A DNA stretch of 64,000 bases from Escarpia spicata. Its lineage: Eukaryota; Annelida; Polychaeta; Sabellida; Siboglinidae. Below the pieces are notes generated by a model. That model ran no database searches. It saw only the letters and a program-made list of their open reading frames with translations, and was not told the origin of the DNA. The number at the start of each line of letters is the position of its first letter. Position 1 is the first letter of the stretch. The stretch is taken from positions 1,747,989 through 1,811,988 of the forward strand of contig CAXEFP010000887.1 of assembly GCA_963995525.1 (NCBI GenBank). The letters are read 5' to 3'. The position numbers were made by a program, and so were the translations under genes. Shown piece by piece: positions 46,270-58,980 of the stretch.

Positions 46270-46600
46270 AAAAACAGCGATTCAGCAGAGGATTGTAACA
46301 AATGAGAGACTCAAGGTTCTATCCTATCCCCAGCACTCTTAAACATCTACAGCGAACAGATAATCAGAGTCAATATACACCATATAAAGGCTTCAGAATT
46401 GGTGGCCTGCTACTTCAAAACCTGTGATATGTCGATGACACTACATCAGAAAAATGGAAGATCTGGAAGAAATTATTAATGCCATCAAAGCGAAAAGCAA
46501 AGAGACTGGGCTTCTTTTCATTAAAAAAGACAAAAATAACTACATCTCAATGATATTAGTACTGATGAAGAAAAAGTGGAAGTGCGAGAACTTTCGTCAC
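46270..46600 (+). pseudogene. LINE reverse-transcriptase fragment with YVDD site
   Basis: The frames give GFRIGGLLLQNL, a stop, then YVDDT, the polymerase active site (usual form YADD), followed in a second frame by EDLEEIINAIKAKSKETGLL. A stop codon directly before YVDD and frame changes mark it as dead. It is copied at 48,855-49,110, where the same codon still reads Arg (LRYVDDT). Confidence 0.8.
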
Positions 46601-47159
46601 TCCATTGGGAAATCTCATCTGCACCCGTGTAATGGATCCTGAAATGAAAAGGTGAAAACTAACAATAGAATAAATTACATTTGAATAGGGTCAAATTTAG
46701 ATCAAATTAATCAGTCATGGTACCACACAACTATACTGTCAAACACCACTTTCCTGTCACCTTGGTAATAGAGCCACCTGGGAAATAAGGATACCTCAGG
46801 ACAGTAAAGACAGAAAATTAGTTTCATTACAGTCGATCATCTCGCCATTCACATATTATTATATACAAGCCTGACCTACCATTGCCTGATGCCCTTTGAC
46901 CTGTTGAACTCCCCCCAACACTTGACCTAACATCTCTCCTCTCACTGAGTTCTGTCAACCGTCTTGTACTTTTGATGTTTCTCTGCTATTACCCTGACTA
47001 GGGGGCAGGCATGGGGTTGACACTGTCAACTCCGCCCCATTCACACACACACACAATTTGACGCCCCAGCCTCGCTTTCATATGTACCAGCCTCACTCTC
47101 ATTTTGTCCGCTAGCCGCTTCGCTTCCAGCTGCCGCAGCCACCAGACTACTTCTCGTGA

Positions 47160-47816
47160 TACTGTCCTCCAACACCCGCAATACTGTCCTGTAACACAGT
47201 AACAAAATCCATGATACTGTCCTGTAACACAGTAACAACATCTGCGATACTGTCCTGTAACACATTAACAACATCCACGATACTGTCCTGTAACACAGTA
47301 ACAACATCCGCCATACTGTCCTGTAACACAGTAACAACACCTGCGATACTGTCCTGTAACAAATTAACAACATCCACGATACTGTCCTGTAACACAGTAA
47401 CAACATCCACCATACTGTCCTGTAACACAGTAACAACATCCGTGATAATGTCCTGTAACACAGTAACAACATCTGAGATACTCTACTTTAACACAGTAAC
47501 AACATCCATGATACTGTCCTGTAACACAGTAACAACATCTGATATACTGTCCAGTAACAACACCCGAGATGCTGTCTTGTAACACAGTAACAACATCTGT
47601 GATACTGTCCTGCAACACAGTAACAACATCCGCCATATTGTCCTGCAACACAGTAACAACATCTGCGATACTGTCGTGTAACACAGCAACAACATCCGCG
47701 ATACTGTCCTGTAACACAGTAACAACATCCGCCATACTGTCCTGTAATACAGTAACAACATCCGTGATACTGTCCTGTAACACAGTAACAACATCCGCCA
47801 TACTGTCCTGTACCAA
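47160..47816. repeat. 33-bp tandem array, about 20 copies
   Basis: The unit atactgtcctgtaacacagt aacaacatccgcg is 33 bp, or 11 codons (ILSCNTVTTSA on plus, MLLLCYRTVSR-like on minus), so long frames stay open on both strands. Occasional shortened units break these frames. Nothing indicates that it is translated. Confidence 0.95.
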
Positions 47817-48854
47817 CTGATGGGTGGATGTCTTAATTTGTTGACTTAATTGAAGCAGTGTTTTGCATTGCAAGTTACGTTGTTCTTTGCTTCGTTTCTT
47901 TCTCTTAGTTTGCCATAAGAATGATGAATATGACTATTAGCTTTGAATTGAACTCTTTTATTAATTAATCAGTTAATTATTGATGAATCCAACGTTGTAA
48001 TATTTAACTCACATTATTTGAGTATAGATTTAAAAGCGTCCAACACTCACCCATGTTTCTATCGTGATCGTACTTGAGGAGTTGATGCTGATAAATTGTC
48101 CTCACTCGTAACTGTCGCTACTACCTGAGGCCTACCTGATATTAAAAACAGTGATTCAGCAGAGGTTTATAACAAATGAGAGACTCAATGGTTGAACATT
48201 GGGAAAGGAGTCAGACAAGGTTCTATCCTATCCCCAGCACTCTTCAACATCTTGGCCCAGAGGATATTGTAACCAGATAATTTTAGAAACATCTCATGAG
48301 TTGATTTTGTCTAACACCCCATGAAAAAACATGCACGTGTCTGAAACTGATCTATGAACTATCAATTCAAGTTATTTTTACTCAGTAACACCCAGTAACA
48401 TTCAGCAGAACAAATTGCACTATTTGTTTCATCTGAAACAATAACCCTATCTAGCTGACATGTGTGTCTTTAATCAACATGTTTGCCATTCCATTTGAAA
48501 CTATATATCATCCATCAAAGCGTCCAACACTCACCAATGTTTCTATCGTGATCGTACTCGAGGAGTTTATGCTGATAAATTGTCCTCACTCGTAACTGTC
48601 GCCTCATGAGAGAAGTGGAGGTCGCTGGAACAACGTTCCTGTCAACTTCTCCACTGCCTGCAACATTGTCACATTAAAATAATAAGTAAAGTTTTCAAAA
48701 TCTGGAGTTTGCAGACTAACTGAGGCCTACCTCATCGTAAAAAACAACAATTCTGGGCGTTTACAAACAATGACTATGATGGAATCAGTCCTTATTCCAA
48801 AATATTTAGTTTGTATACAACCTGAGGCCTACCTCATATTAAAAACAGCGATTC

Positions 48855-49112
48855 AGCAGAGGATTATAACAAATGAGAGACTCAAGGTTCTATCCTATCC
48901 CCAGCACTCTTAAACATCTACAGCGAACAGATAATCAGAGTCAATATACACCATATAAAGGCTTCAGAATTGGTGGCCTGCTACTTCAAAACCTGCGATA
49001 TGTCGATGACACTACATCAGAAAAATGGAAGATCTGGGAGAAATTATTAATGCCATCAAAGCGAAAAGCAGACTGGGCTTCTTTTCTTAAAAAAATAACT
49101 ACATCTCAATGA
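48855..49112 (+). pseudogene. LINE reverse-transcriptase fragment with LRYVDDT
   Basis: A 79-residue open frame from 48,873 contains YKGFRIGGLLLQNLRYVDDT, joining the conserved GG and YVDD blocks of a non-LTR reverse transcriptase. It is only a scrap: fingers and upstream palm are missing and a short deletion changes the frame after the active site. It is the less damaged duplicate of 46,270-46,600. Confidence 0.82.
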
Positions 49113-49669
49113 TATTAGTACTGATAAAGAAAAAGTGGATGTAATGGATCCTGAAATGAAAAGGTGAAAACTAACAATATAATAAATTACATTTGAATAG
49201 GGTCAAATTTAGATCAAATTAACCAGTCATGGTACCACACAACTATACTGTCAAACACCACTTTCCTGTCACCTTGGTAATAGAGCCACCTGGGAAATAA
49301 GGATACCTCAGGACAGTAGACAGAAAATTAGTTTCATTACAGTCGATCATCTCGCCATTCACATATTATTATATACAAGCCTGACCTACCATTGCCTGAT
49401 GCCCTTTGACCTGTTGAACTCCCCCCGACACTTGACCTAACATCTCTCCTCTCACTGAGTTCTGTCAACCGTCTTGTACTTTTGATGTTTCCCTGCTATT
49501 ACCCTGACTAGGGGGCAGGCATGGGGTTGACACTGTCAACTCCGCCCCAATCACACACACACACAATTTGACGCCCCAGCCTCACTTTCATATGTACCAG
49601 CCTCACTCTCATTTTGTCCGCTAGCCGCTTCGCTTCCAGCTGCCGCAGCCAGCAGACTACTTCTCGTGA

Positions 49670-50815
49670 TACTGTCCTCCAACACAGTAACAACATCCGC
49701 AATACTGTCCTGTAACACAGTAACAACATCCGTGATACTGTCCTGTAACACAGTAACAACATCTGCGATACTGTCCTGTAACACATTAACAACATCCACG
49801 ATACTGTCCTGTAACACAGTAACAACATCCGCCATACTGTCTTGTAACACAGTAACAACATCCGTGATAATGTCCTGTAACTCAGTAACAACATCTGAGA
49901 TACTCTACTGTAACACAGTAACAACATCCGTGATACTGTCCTGTAACACAGTAACAACATCCGCCATACTGTCCTGTAACACAGTAACAACATCCGTGAT
50001 ACTGTCCTGTAACACAGTAACAACATCCACCATACTGTCCTGTAACACAGTAACAACATCCGTGATACTGTCCTGTAAAACAGTAACAACGTCTGCGATA
50101 CTGTCCTGTAACACATTAACAACATCCGCGATACTGTCCTGTAACACAGTAACAACATCCGCCATACTGTCCTGTAACACAGTAACAACATCCGTGATAA
50201 TGTCCTGTAACACAGTAACAACATCTGAGATACTCTACTGTAACAACATACATGATACTGTCCAGTAACACAGTAACAACATCCACCATACTGTCCTGTA
50301 ACACATTAACAACATCCGATATACTGTCCAGTAACAACATCCGAGATGCTGTCTTGTAACACAGTAACAACATCTGCGATACTGTCCTGCAACACAGTAA
50401 CAACATCCGCCATACTGTCCTGCAACACAGTAACAACATCCGCGATACTGTCCTGTAACACAGTAACAACATCCGCCATACTGTCCTGTAACACAGTAAC
50501 AACATCCGTGATACTGTCCTGTAATACAGTAACAACATCCGAGATACTCTACTGTAACACAGTAACAACATCCGTGATACTGTCCTGTAACAACATCCAT
50601 GATACTGTCCTGTAACACAGTAACAACATCCGCCATACTGTCCTGTAACACATTAACAACATCCGATATACTGTCCAGTAACAACATCCGAGATGTTGTC
50701 TTGTAATACAGTAACAACATCCGTGATACTGTCCTGTAACACAGTAACAACATCCACCATACTGTCCTGTAACACAGTAACAACATCCGCCATACTGTCC
50801 TGTACCAACTGATGG
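49670..50815. repeat. 33-bp tandem array, about 35 copies
   Basis: Same unit as 47,160-47,816, expanded. A plus-strand frame of 200 residues (49,666-50,268) and a minus-strand frame of 238 residues both follow from the 33-bp period. Units shortened to 'tgtaacaacat' divide the array into blocks. Confidence 0.95.
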
Positions 50816-51264
50816 GTGGATGTCTTAATTTGTTGACTTAATTGAAGCAGTGTTTTGCATTGCAAGTTACGTTGTTCTTTGCTTTGTTTCTTTTTCTTAG
50901 TTTGCCATAAGAATGATGAATATGACTATTAGCTTTGAATTGAATTCTTTTATTAATTAATCAGTTAATTATTGATAAATCCAACGTTGTAATATTTAAG
51001 GGTGGTTCTCACGTTAGCGACCTTGCGGTCTTAGTGAGAGTCTCCCTGGTCAGTAAAGTAACATCTTATCAACTAATTTTCTTTTCTGTAAAATGTAAAT
51101 TTAGACTATTATGTTATTTAGTAATTTGTTAGCAAATTACACCATTAATGTGTTCACGTTGTTGTACCTATATCATGTCTCAATATATACTTTACGATGT
51201 TTATTATTTTGCTGTTGGTTCTTGTACACATTGACCAAAATAAACTATATTCATTGTCATTACG

Positions 51265-51772
51265 TAAACGTCCCCAACTGATGGGTGGATGGCTTAATTT
51301 ATGATGACTTAATTCAAGCAGTGTTTTGTATTGCAAGTTACGTAAACGTCCCTGGCTGATCGGTCGATGGCTTAATTTGTGATGACTTAATTCAAGCAGT
51401 GTTTTGTATTGCAAGTTACGTAAACGTCCCTGGCTGATCGGTGGATGGCTTAATTTGTGATGACTTAATTCAAGCAGTGTTTTGTATTGCAAGTTACGTA
51501 AACGTCCCTGGCTGATCGGTGGATGGCTTAATTTGTGATGACTTAATTCAAGCAGTGTTTTGTATTGCAAGTTACGTAAACGTCCCTGGCTGATCAGTGG
51601 ATGGCTTAATTTGTGATGACTTAATTCAAGCAGTGTTTTGTATTACAAGTTACGTAAACGTCCCCGGCTGATCAGTGGATGGCTTAATTTGTGATGACTT
51701 AATTCAAGCAGTGTTTTGTATTACAAGTTACGTAAACGTCCCTGGCTGATCGGTGGATGGCTTAATTTGCCA
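51265..51772. repeat. 78-bp tandem array, about 6.5 copies
   Basis: The unit gcttaatttgtgatgactta attcaagcagtgttttgtat tgcaagttacgtaaacgtcc ctggctgatcggtggatg is 78 bp. It derives from the sequence just beyond each 33-bp array (47,822-47,880 and 50,818-50,875: 'gatgtcttaatttgttgact', 'gaagcagtgttttgcattgc'), where it occurs once. Confidence 0.94.
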
Positions 51773-51925
51773 CACATTGTAATTGATACTCCAAAATTAG
51801 TTATGGAAGAAATATTCACTCACAGTTTACGTGGTTTTGCTTACTATTTTAAACCTGATCTCTTACAAAAATATGAAAACATATGTACACTATCAAGTTG
51901 TTATATATGTCAACAAAATCTGTAA
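51770..51925 (+). pseudogene. LINE ORF2 3' end fragment
   Basis: The open frame ends TPKLVMEEIFTHSLRGFAYY ... ENICTLSSCYICQ and a stop. It aligns with the end of the LINE frame at 58,641-58,952 (TPNIILDRIYTRSLYVFSTY ... CCHISNCYNCQ), sharing the Thr-x-Ser-Leu and terminal Cys-Tyr-x-Cys-Gln pattern. Only the last ~50 residues remain; the 78-bp array ends where it begins. Confidence 0.7.
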
Positions 51926-52014
51926 AACTAATAAGATGCATACTAGTATTTAGGAATTAATCTAAATTCAATTAACAAAAACTGTACTACACACAAGCAT
52001 ACCGTCATATACAC

Positions 52015-52262
52015 TCTGGATACAGGTACACTTACACTCTGGATACAGGTACACTTACACTCTGGACACAGGTACACTTACACTCTGGACACAGGTACAC
52101 TTACACTCAGGACACAGGTACACTTACACTCTGGACACAGGTACACTTACACTCTGGACACAGGTACACTTACACTCTGGACACAGGCACACTTACACTC
52201 TGGACACAGGTACACTTACACTCTGGACACAGGTACACTTACACTCTGGACACAGGTACACA
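52015..52262. repeat. 23-bp tandem array, about 10 copies
   Basis: Repeats of ttacactctggacacaggtacac; the first copies carry 'ggatacag' and others 'ggacacag'. No coding capacity. Confidence 0.94.
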
Positions 52263-52925
52263 AAGACATAGCATGAAAAAAGACACTGTATTAAAAAAGT
52301 GATAATAATATAGATATATACGAAGAGAGACCAATTATAATGTTTTGACATGAGTGGCTCCTAAGATAGCGACATGTCTGTCTTATTACGAGTCACTCAC
52401 CCATTCTCACTGTTCTTTGTTTTACTATAACATTATTTAGTAGTCATTTTAAGAGTTTATTTATAGTTGAAATATGTAACATCTGTAGCTGTATATTGTA
52501 CACTCTAATTTAACATGGGGTAAGAAAGAAACATCTTGTTCTTATGTAGCCAGCAGCAATCACTGAAACACATAATATTGTGAACAATTAATTAACATCC
52601 AGTACAAAGATTTAACTGGTTAGAGCTCTTAACCCACAGGGAATCTTGAAGACACTGCAGAGATTGAAAACAGTTAGAAACAAATGCAGTTGTTGAAAGA
52701 GTACCACAAGGGAACAGTGGAGAATAAAGGGTTACTACTTTTCTCATAGTGGCCGTAGATTCAGCGTTAGAAACAGCACTTGTCCAGAACAAGCCATAAT
52801 TGGACTGGGCAAGTAGAACGACCCTTTACAGTTTTCTAGTGAACAAGTGAAAAGTTACAGTAAATACCATGTAAGTGACAGTCACAGCTGGTAGAACCCA
52901 ACATCAATGTTACATACCAGTTCTC
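52263..52925. other. Unassigned sequence
   Basis: AT-rich sequence without recognised genes or repeats. Confidence 0.45.
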
Positions 52926-53308
52926 AAGGTCCAACACAGCAATATTGGGCCACGTGTTTATGTTGTAGAACTGCATGAATCTCTGGCCTTCACTGCTATC
53001 ATGGTAGCCCTTCTACAGACACAACACAACAATGTAGGGCTACGTGTTTATGTTGTAGAACTGCATGAATCACTGGCCTTCACTGCTATCATGATAGCCC
53101 TTCTACAGACACAACACAACAATGTTGGGCTACGTGTTTATGTTGTAGAACTGCATGAATCTCTGGCCTTCACTGCTATCATGGTAGCCCTTCTACAGAC
53201 ACAACACAACAATGTAGGGCTACGTGTTTATGTTGTAGAACTCCATGAATCACTGGCCTTCACTGCTATCATGGTAGCCCTTCTACAGACACAACACAAC
53301 AATGTGAT
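52926..53308 (+). repeat. 90-bp tandem array, about 4 copies
   Basis: The unit ttctacagacacaacacaac aatgtagggctacgtgttta tgttgtagaactgcatgaat cactggccttcactgctatc atggtagccc is 90 bp, a multiple of three. It keeps one plus-strand frame open for 156 residues (from 52,875) with the period LHESLAFTAIMVALLQTQHN. No start context or domain supports a gene. Confidence 0.93.
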
Positions 53309-53492
53309 ATACATATACATGTCATGGAAACAACATATGAGCTGACATATACATGTCATGGAAACAACATATGAGCTGGCATATTCATATACATGTCATG
53401 GAAACAACATATGAGCTGACATATACATGTCATGGAAACAACATATGAGCTGACATATACATGTCATGGAAACAACATATGAGCTGACATAT
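53309..53492. repeat. 34-bp tandem array, about 5 copies
   Basis: Repeats of acatatacatgtcatggaaa caacatatgagctg directly abutting the 90-bp array. One copy has an insertion (gcatattcatatac). Confidence 0.92.
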
Positions 53493-54334
53493 ACATAATA
53501 TACGTCTAGAAAACAGGGGCATTTGACGTGTCACCGCAGTCTCAAGGTCAACGAAGCTTTAGGCACCGATTGGTCAAGCATCAATTGTAAGATTTCACTA
53601 GAAGCTCCAATTTTGAAAATAAATTCTGGGTAAACCACAGGCGTGACATTGCTGACTGTAGTTGAAAACGGTCACACGGTATTAACTGTTTTACGTGTAT
53701 AGGACACAGGATTGCCTGTTGTTTCCCTTTAAGAAAACAGCCAAACATTGCTACTCACCAGGGACTTAGTCAGATACCTGTTTGTCTCTTTACTCAGCGA
53801 CTGGCCTATTGAAGACAATATCAAAGATGCAAGTCCCCAGTTATCTTTTGCTCTTATGTTGCACTTGGACATCAAATTCTTAGTGGCTGAGCTGATTTTA
53901 CAGACAAATGCAGCGGCGCAAAAGCAACACCAATGGCAATGGGTTTCATCTTCGATGCTCACAAATGGCACCGTCTGTTCTAGGCGACTGGGTTTTTGTT
54001 TAACGACCATTTGGAGTAGCATAGGTTTCTTGAATTTTAATGATAAAACAATGTGTTTTGTAAATTGTTGTAAAACTAAATCATCATGTTATTTTATGGG
54101 CATGATTGGGTGATATTGGGTTACTTGAATTATCCTGTGGCGCCTCTGGTGGATAATATAAAACTTAATCAAAATGTGAGTTCAAACTGTTTGCATTCAC
54201 GGCAACCCCTGCTTAATCTTATAAATATTGAAATAAATATCATGTCAGCAAATAATATATTATAATATATAAGAATTATGCTTAATGGTATAATTTATGG
54301 ACCCCCATAATTACAACAAATCCACAATATTAGT
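53493..54334. other. Unassigned sequence with overlapping open frames
   Basis: Opposed frames of 121 (plus, 53,748-54,113) and 97 (minus, 53,729-54,022) residues overlap. Neither shows a recognised domain; the minus frame has a cysteine-rich HCHWCCFC patch. I do not call a gene. Confidence 0.35.
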
Positions 54335-57300
54335 AAATGTTAAAAGGCTTTCAATACCATTATTTCATCAGAAACTTGTGTTGTTGTACACAAGTGCCTG
54401 GTGTACATTGCAAGAACTCAGCTGGCTGCCACCGACTATCAGCAACACAAAGTCAACGAAACCCTACCATTGTAACAATGCTGGATAATTGATGTATTTT
54501 GTCATAGACACTGTTAAAAGTTAAAGTTGAATTGAATACAAATACTGTGTATTATTGACTTTTGATAAGTGTGTCATCACATATAAAATATAATGCATGT
54601 CAGAGCCATGCTAATTGTCACTTTGTCTCTGGCATAGGTAGATGCGGATGTACAGCAAAATGCCAGGAGGCTGGTATGCAGTAACATCGAAGACAGCGAA
54701 CACATACAGTGATGTCATCGATATACAAACCGGTGTAGTTCACCGAAGAATGCTCGACACTGAACCTGTCTCACGAGCTAGTCAGGCGTCACCATATTTG
54801 TATGTCGAGCTACCTGCATTCTTGGTTTTTAGTCAGTTAAGCTAATTGACTGACCTGGAAGCCAGTGTACACCCCATCGGCACTGGGAAATCTGTCACAA
54901 CACATGACACAATTGGGATCAGTTGGTGGACATGACAAACCATTAATATGCAGCATGCAGCATGGCTGTAGAATCTTGTCCGAGATCCTGGACAAATCAG
55001 CTGCCCAGTATGCCATATTAACTTGGAGAACTAGTGATACTAAGCACACTAGTCCAATCTCTTGTAAAGAGAAGCATATATTCAGTAAACAAAAACAGGT
55101 ATTACTGTAGGTTGGTAGTAAATAATTATGGAATGTTCATTCTCATAATCAGTAAATGTAAAATAATGTTTCATGTGTGACCTGCAGCATTTCACAAGAA
55201 AAACGGCAGCAAGAAATGTGCTACTACAGCTGCATCTATACATGTTGATATCTTAGGAACAGTCAGTGTTTACCGGGGTTGTTCCGGAAGAGGAGGGAGA
55301 GGGTGGGTTGATACAGCACGCAGACATTAGTAGAATATGCTCTTTTTCAAAACGGTGAAAAATGTTTTTCTTTATAAGGTGTTCATTGTCATTACATGAA
55401 TTAAATGTTTTCTATTTCATTACAGTGATGTCTGATCTTAATCAATATTATAGACTGATTTGAATTCTGCTAATCAGTAAAGAGCATTTATATTTTTTGT
55501 TTTCAGTATACAAATTCATGTCAGTGTCTGCCATGTGTAACTACTACACATATTCATGTTTGACATTTTAAGGTTCTGCCTGAAGTTGAATGGTCAAGGT
55601 GAATGTTGGAAATTACAAAATGAGGTGTTATGTGATGCTAACAGTATATTTTCCTCGCCAAGTATTCAAAGGTTCATAACATGTATGTTTACCTTCTTCA
55701 AAAATGAACAATTTATTTTATAAACTTATTTCTGAGTCATCGCCGTATGTTAAATACTTTTAAAGGTGTATTAATATGTCTGTGGGTATAATATAAGTGC
55801 AGAAGTCAACTTAGTTTTCCATGTCCAAGATGTTATTATTAAAATGTGTATGAAAACAAATATATATATGTAAATGTGCACATTAATTTTTTTGATAACT
55901 TATACGTGGTTGATTGTTATAAATTTGAAATTACCTGGATTGATCAAATGTGGGCCTCCCGCAGACTATGTATCCTCCCTGTGTCCGCTTGACCCAGGTG
56001 ACCGCCTTAGCTCCTCTTCTGCCTCCTCTCATTTCCATTCTTGGGTTGCAGTGTGGCCTCTAGCGACATCATACCGGTAATTCAAGTTACGCATTATGCA
56101 TTCATATATTGCTGTGGTGAGAATATATACACATATTGGTAAATACACAAGAATAGCTGGCATATATCAGTTGAAAGGTATCACAGGATACCAATTACAT
56201 AAACTATAGCCAGGCACCAAGGACCACAACGGAAACAAGTGCGAGCATTATCATGTTTAATCCTTATATATGGTGTACTTTAACTATATTTATATTTTAT
56301 GTATTTACACGTTTACATTTATATATTTAATAAAATCATCATCACCATCATGGTCGTCAATATAACAAATCTCAATTTAGAGTCAATTATTTTGCATAAA
56401 CTACAATGCAAATCAACAACATTCTGCAGTAATAGTATCAAAATATGCATCACAAAACAGTTTTAATAATTATGATCACCAATATAATACTCCCGTGTTT
56501 GATGTTCTGTTGCACAAAATTACGGATGCTCCCTGACTAAGTTATTTGCACGATCAACAGGGGCCTATTGCCAAACCAATGTTATTTGTCATTTCGCAGC
56601 CTCACGTCATCTATTCTCTACATGTATTGTCGCAATAACATAGTTTATTACCAAGATCCTACATAACCAAATACAAATTACAATGCATATCAAATATTAG
56701 GCTCGTTGACACAGCCTCTGACTGAATCTCTGGCTGATAATATGGTCATGGACCTGGTGACTGGCTAGCCTTAGTCTTAGAGTTAGACTGCCTCGAGTCG
56801 AGTGTTGACGTTCGCAAGTTGCAATTCTCGTTGAATTAATACGCGGCTACGCGTTCTTGTTGCTAAATGCGATAGTGTAGTAAACGTACCTTCGTACAAC
56901 CACTTTGGAATCTTCATCTTGATACACAAAAGCATGTGTATGTTGTTTTTGTTTTTGAATGCATGGGATGCCGATCTCGCGTAAAGCACGTGACCGAAAT
57001 GGCGCAGAAGGTCGACAACGCAATTGGCTTTCGCCAGCTATACCCGGTGTAAAGACAAATCTTGTTTTTTGATGATTAAAAAACAAGTACGCATTTTTTA
57101 TTAAACCGACTGTGCACACTAGTTAAACTATTCACACGTTACACATCTGGACCTAAAAGAGCCAGATTGGCAATGGGCAAACGAATTGGTTGAGGACCTT
57201 TAATGCTGACCATTACACCATAGACCCACATATCATGGAACACTACAAATATTGCCACGTTGTCAGTATTCTTGAAGTACATATTTTTCACTGTGACATT

Positions 57301-57886
57301 ATAGATACCCCCACACAGCAAGAACCTCCCATCGCCAATGTGAATGTCCAGAAGTTATTTCAGACCGTCTTAATTAGGTGTAGTACATACATTTGACCCT
57401 GACGTACAAATCCACTGTTTTGTAGCTTAATTCATTGCAGTTGTGCACCTGGATAAATTTCTGACTGTGTGATTTTGTCACATGTTGATATTGTCTATAA
57501 AAAGTAATGTTCACATTTTAACATACTTGCTTATTTCACACCCCCTCATCCCTTGTCATTTAATAGCATTACTAATTTTGGTCAAACTAACACACCCTTA
57601 CCGCGCCATCTGTTGACATCCCTAAACCCACCCATGACACTGTCCGGCTGTATTCCTTCGCGACTCGGGCGCCTGCAGTAGTGAGCGATATCAGGGAGGT
57701 TTTTACACAAACTAGTGTTTCTAGGCTTGTTCGCTTTTAAAATTAAAATGTTGTTTATGACATACATACATTGCAGCAAAGTCGCATGTATTCAGATACT
57801 GTGTTACAGAATTATCTGTGGAACGTCACCAAAAACAATAACTTAAGAAATTGTGTCTTGCTCTACCTAGACTATGCTCTAGGCGG
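54335..57886 (+). repeat. Long dispersed repeat, copy C, with interruption
   Basis: 54,335-55,070 matches copy B's 42,245-43,010 and 56,880-57,886 matches 43,010-44,000. The B-C match is broken by about 1.8 kb present only in C (55,073-56,880). The join at 57,497 ('gtctataaaaagtaatg') is the second empty site for the transposon at 22,628. Homology stops after 'ctatgctcta' near 57,886. Confidence 0.88.
55073..56880. other. 1.8 kb segment present in copy C but not in copy B
   Basis: AT-rich sequence without recognised coding frames. Its edges ('gtaaagagaagcat' left, 'gatagtgtagtaaacgtacc' right) show no obvious inverted ends or target duplication, so I cannot tell an insertion in C from a deletion in B. 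Confidence 0.5.
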
Positions 57887-58430
57887 GTTTGACTAAAAGG
57901 CGCACGACCACGCACGACCATGTAATATAATGTGTTGGTAGATAGTTTGACCGTTGATGGTATATATAGGGTTTGTGTGTGCATTGTTAAAAATTTTGAG
58001 TCTGTATTTCACCCAGGAGTTACACAAATTAGGCATTTTATCCGATCTTCCGGACGAACATCTAGTCTTGGCACCGTAGCGCCACCTGGCGAATGGCATT
58101 ATAACTATAAGGATAATAAGAACATCGCAAAAGTGCTAAATAACGGTAGTAACTTGCGAAAAATAAATGTTCTGTTAATTTAACAATACCAGTAAACCAT
58201 AGATTAAAGATTTATTTTTGGCATGTTACTTTACCATTACTGTACACTTTTCGCGAGAAGGTATTTCTGGAATTTCTTCGTTGAGGCTTTGTCTTTTGAT
58301 TGAGGATACGTATCGTACGACGTCCACCACTGTCACTGATCTGTCAGTATCAATGTCAACAGACAGCCGTTGCCACATAATCCGTTACGATTTTGCAAGA
58401 TATTCAGCTTAATTGCTTCTATGTAACTAA
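57887..58430. other. Unassigned sequence
   Basis: No recognised gene or repeat. It leads into the LINE fragment. Confidence 0.4.
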
Positions 58431-58439
58431 CTTCAAAAG

Positions 58440-58952
58440 ATCAATTATGGCATATTGGTGTGGGGTCATCAAGCCCATCGCATTTTTAAACTTACTTCAA
58501 AAGAAAGCAGTGCGAATAGTTACTTCAAGTTCACTTCAGCTTGTAAATACAATTCTCACACAGATCCTATCTTTAAGGAATGTAAATTTCTTAAGTTGAA
58601 TAACATCTAAAGACTCCAACAGCTCAAATTTTATTACAAATTGATCAACAAGGTTATGCCAGAATACTTCAGTCATATTCCATACACCTACAACTTTGCA
58701 ATTCACCAATATATATATATATATAACACACGTGGTAAAAACAACTTATTTATTCCCAGAGTTAATCATCAATATGCAAAAAAGTACATCAGTCACAACA
58801 TTATACAAACTGTTAACAATACTCCAAATATCATCCTTGATAGAATTTATACACGTAGCTTATATGTTTTTTCCACTTACACAAAAAATTACTTTATCAA
58901 GAATTATGAATCATGTTGTCATATTTCTAACTGTTACAACTGTCAATCTTAA
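58440..58952 (+). pseudogene. LINE (non-LTR retrotransposon) ORF2 C-terminal fragment
   Basis: Two frames join to the usual C-terminal region of Jockey/CR1-like ORF2 proteins: LLQKKAVRIVTSS and LSLRNVNFL in the first (to 58,599), then QLKFYYKLINKVMPEYF, YNTRGKNNLFIPRVN, YAKKYISHN and a cysteine-containing end in the second (58,608-58,952). The 'QKKAVRI' and 'NTR.KNNLFIPRVN' motifs lie downstream of the polymerase domain. A stop or frame change at about 58,600 and the lack of reverse transcriptase upstream show a 5'-truncated dead copy, as LINEs commonly leave. Confidence 0.85.
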
Positions 58953-58980
58953 ATTAGAATTGAATAAACAAGAATATTAG

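Larger units (their letters stand above)
45355..48006 (+). repeat. Tandem segmental duplication, first copy (about 2.65 kb)
   Basis: From 'attatttgagtatagattt' to 'ccaacgttgtaatattta' this block matches 48,007-50,998 in order: LINE scraps, a non-coding stretch ending 'gactagggggcaggcatggg', the 33-bp array and a common tail. The copies differ mainly in array length and in a 110-bp LINE scrap that is doubled here (45,495-45,715). Confidence 0.88.
48007..50998 (+). repeat. Tandem segmental duplication, second copy (about 3.0 kb)
   Basis: Second copy of the block described at 45,355. It ends at 'gttgtaatattta', after which unrelated sequence (agggtggttctcac) starts. It is longer than the first copy because its 33-bp array has more units. 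Confidence 0.88.

Noticed and set aside
49508..50268. Frames of 200 and 238 residues on opposite strands
   Set aside because: The 33-bp period keeps both strands open; open frames on both strands argue for repeat structure rather than a gene.
53729..54113. Opposed 97 and 121 residue frames
   Set aside because: They overlap on both strands and neither has a recognised motif beyond a cysteine-rich patch.
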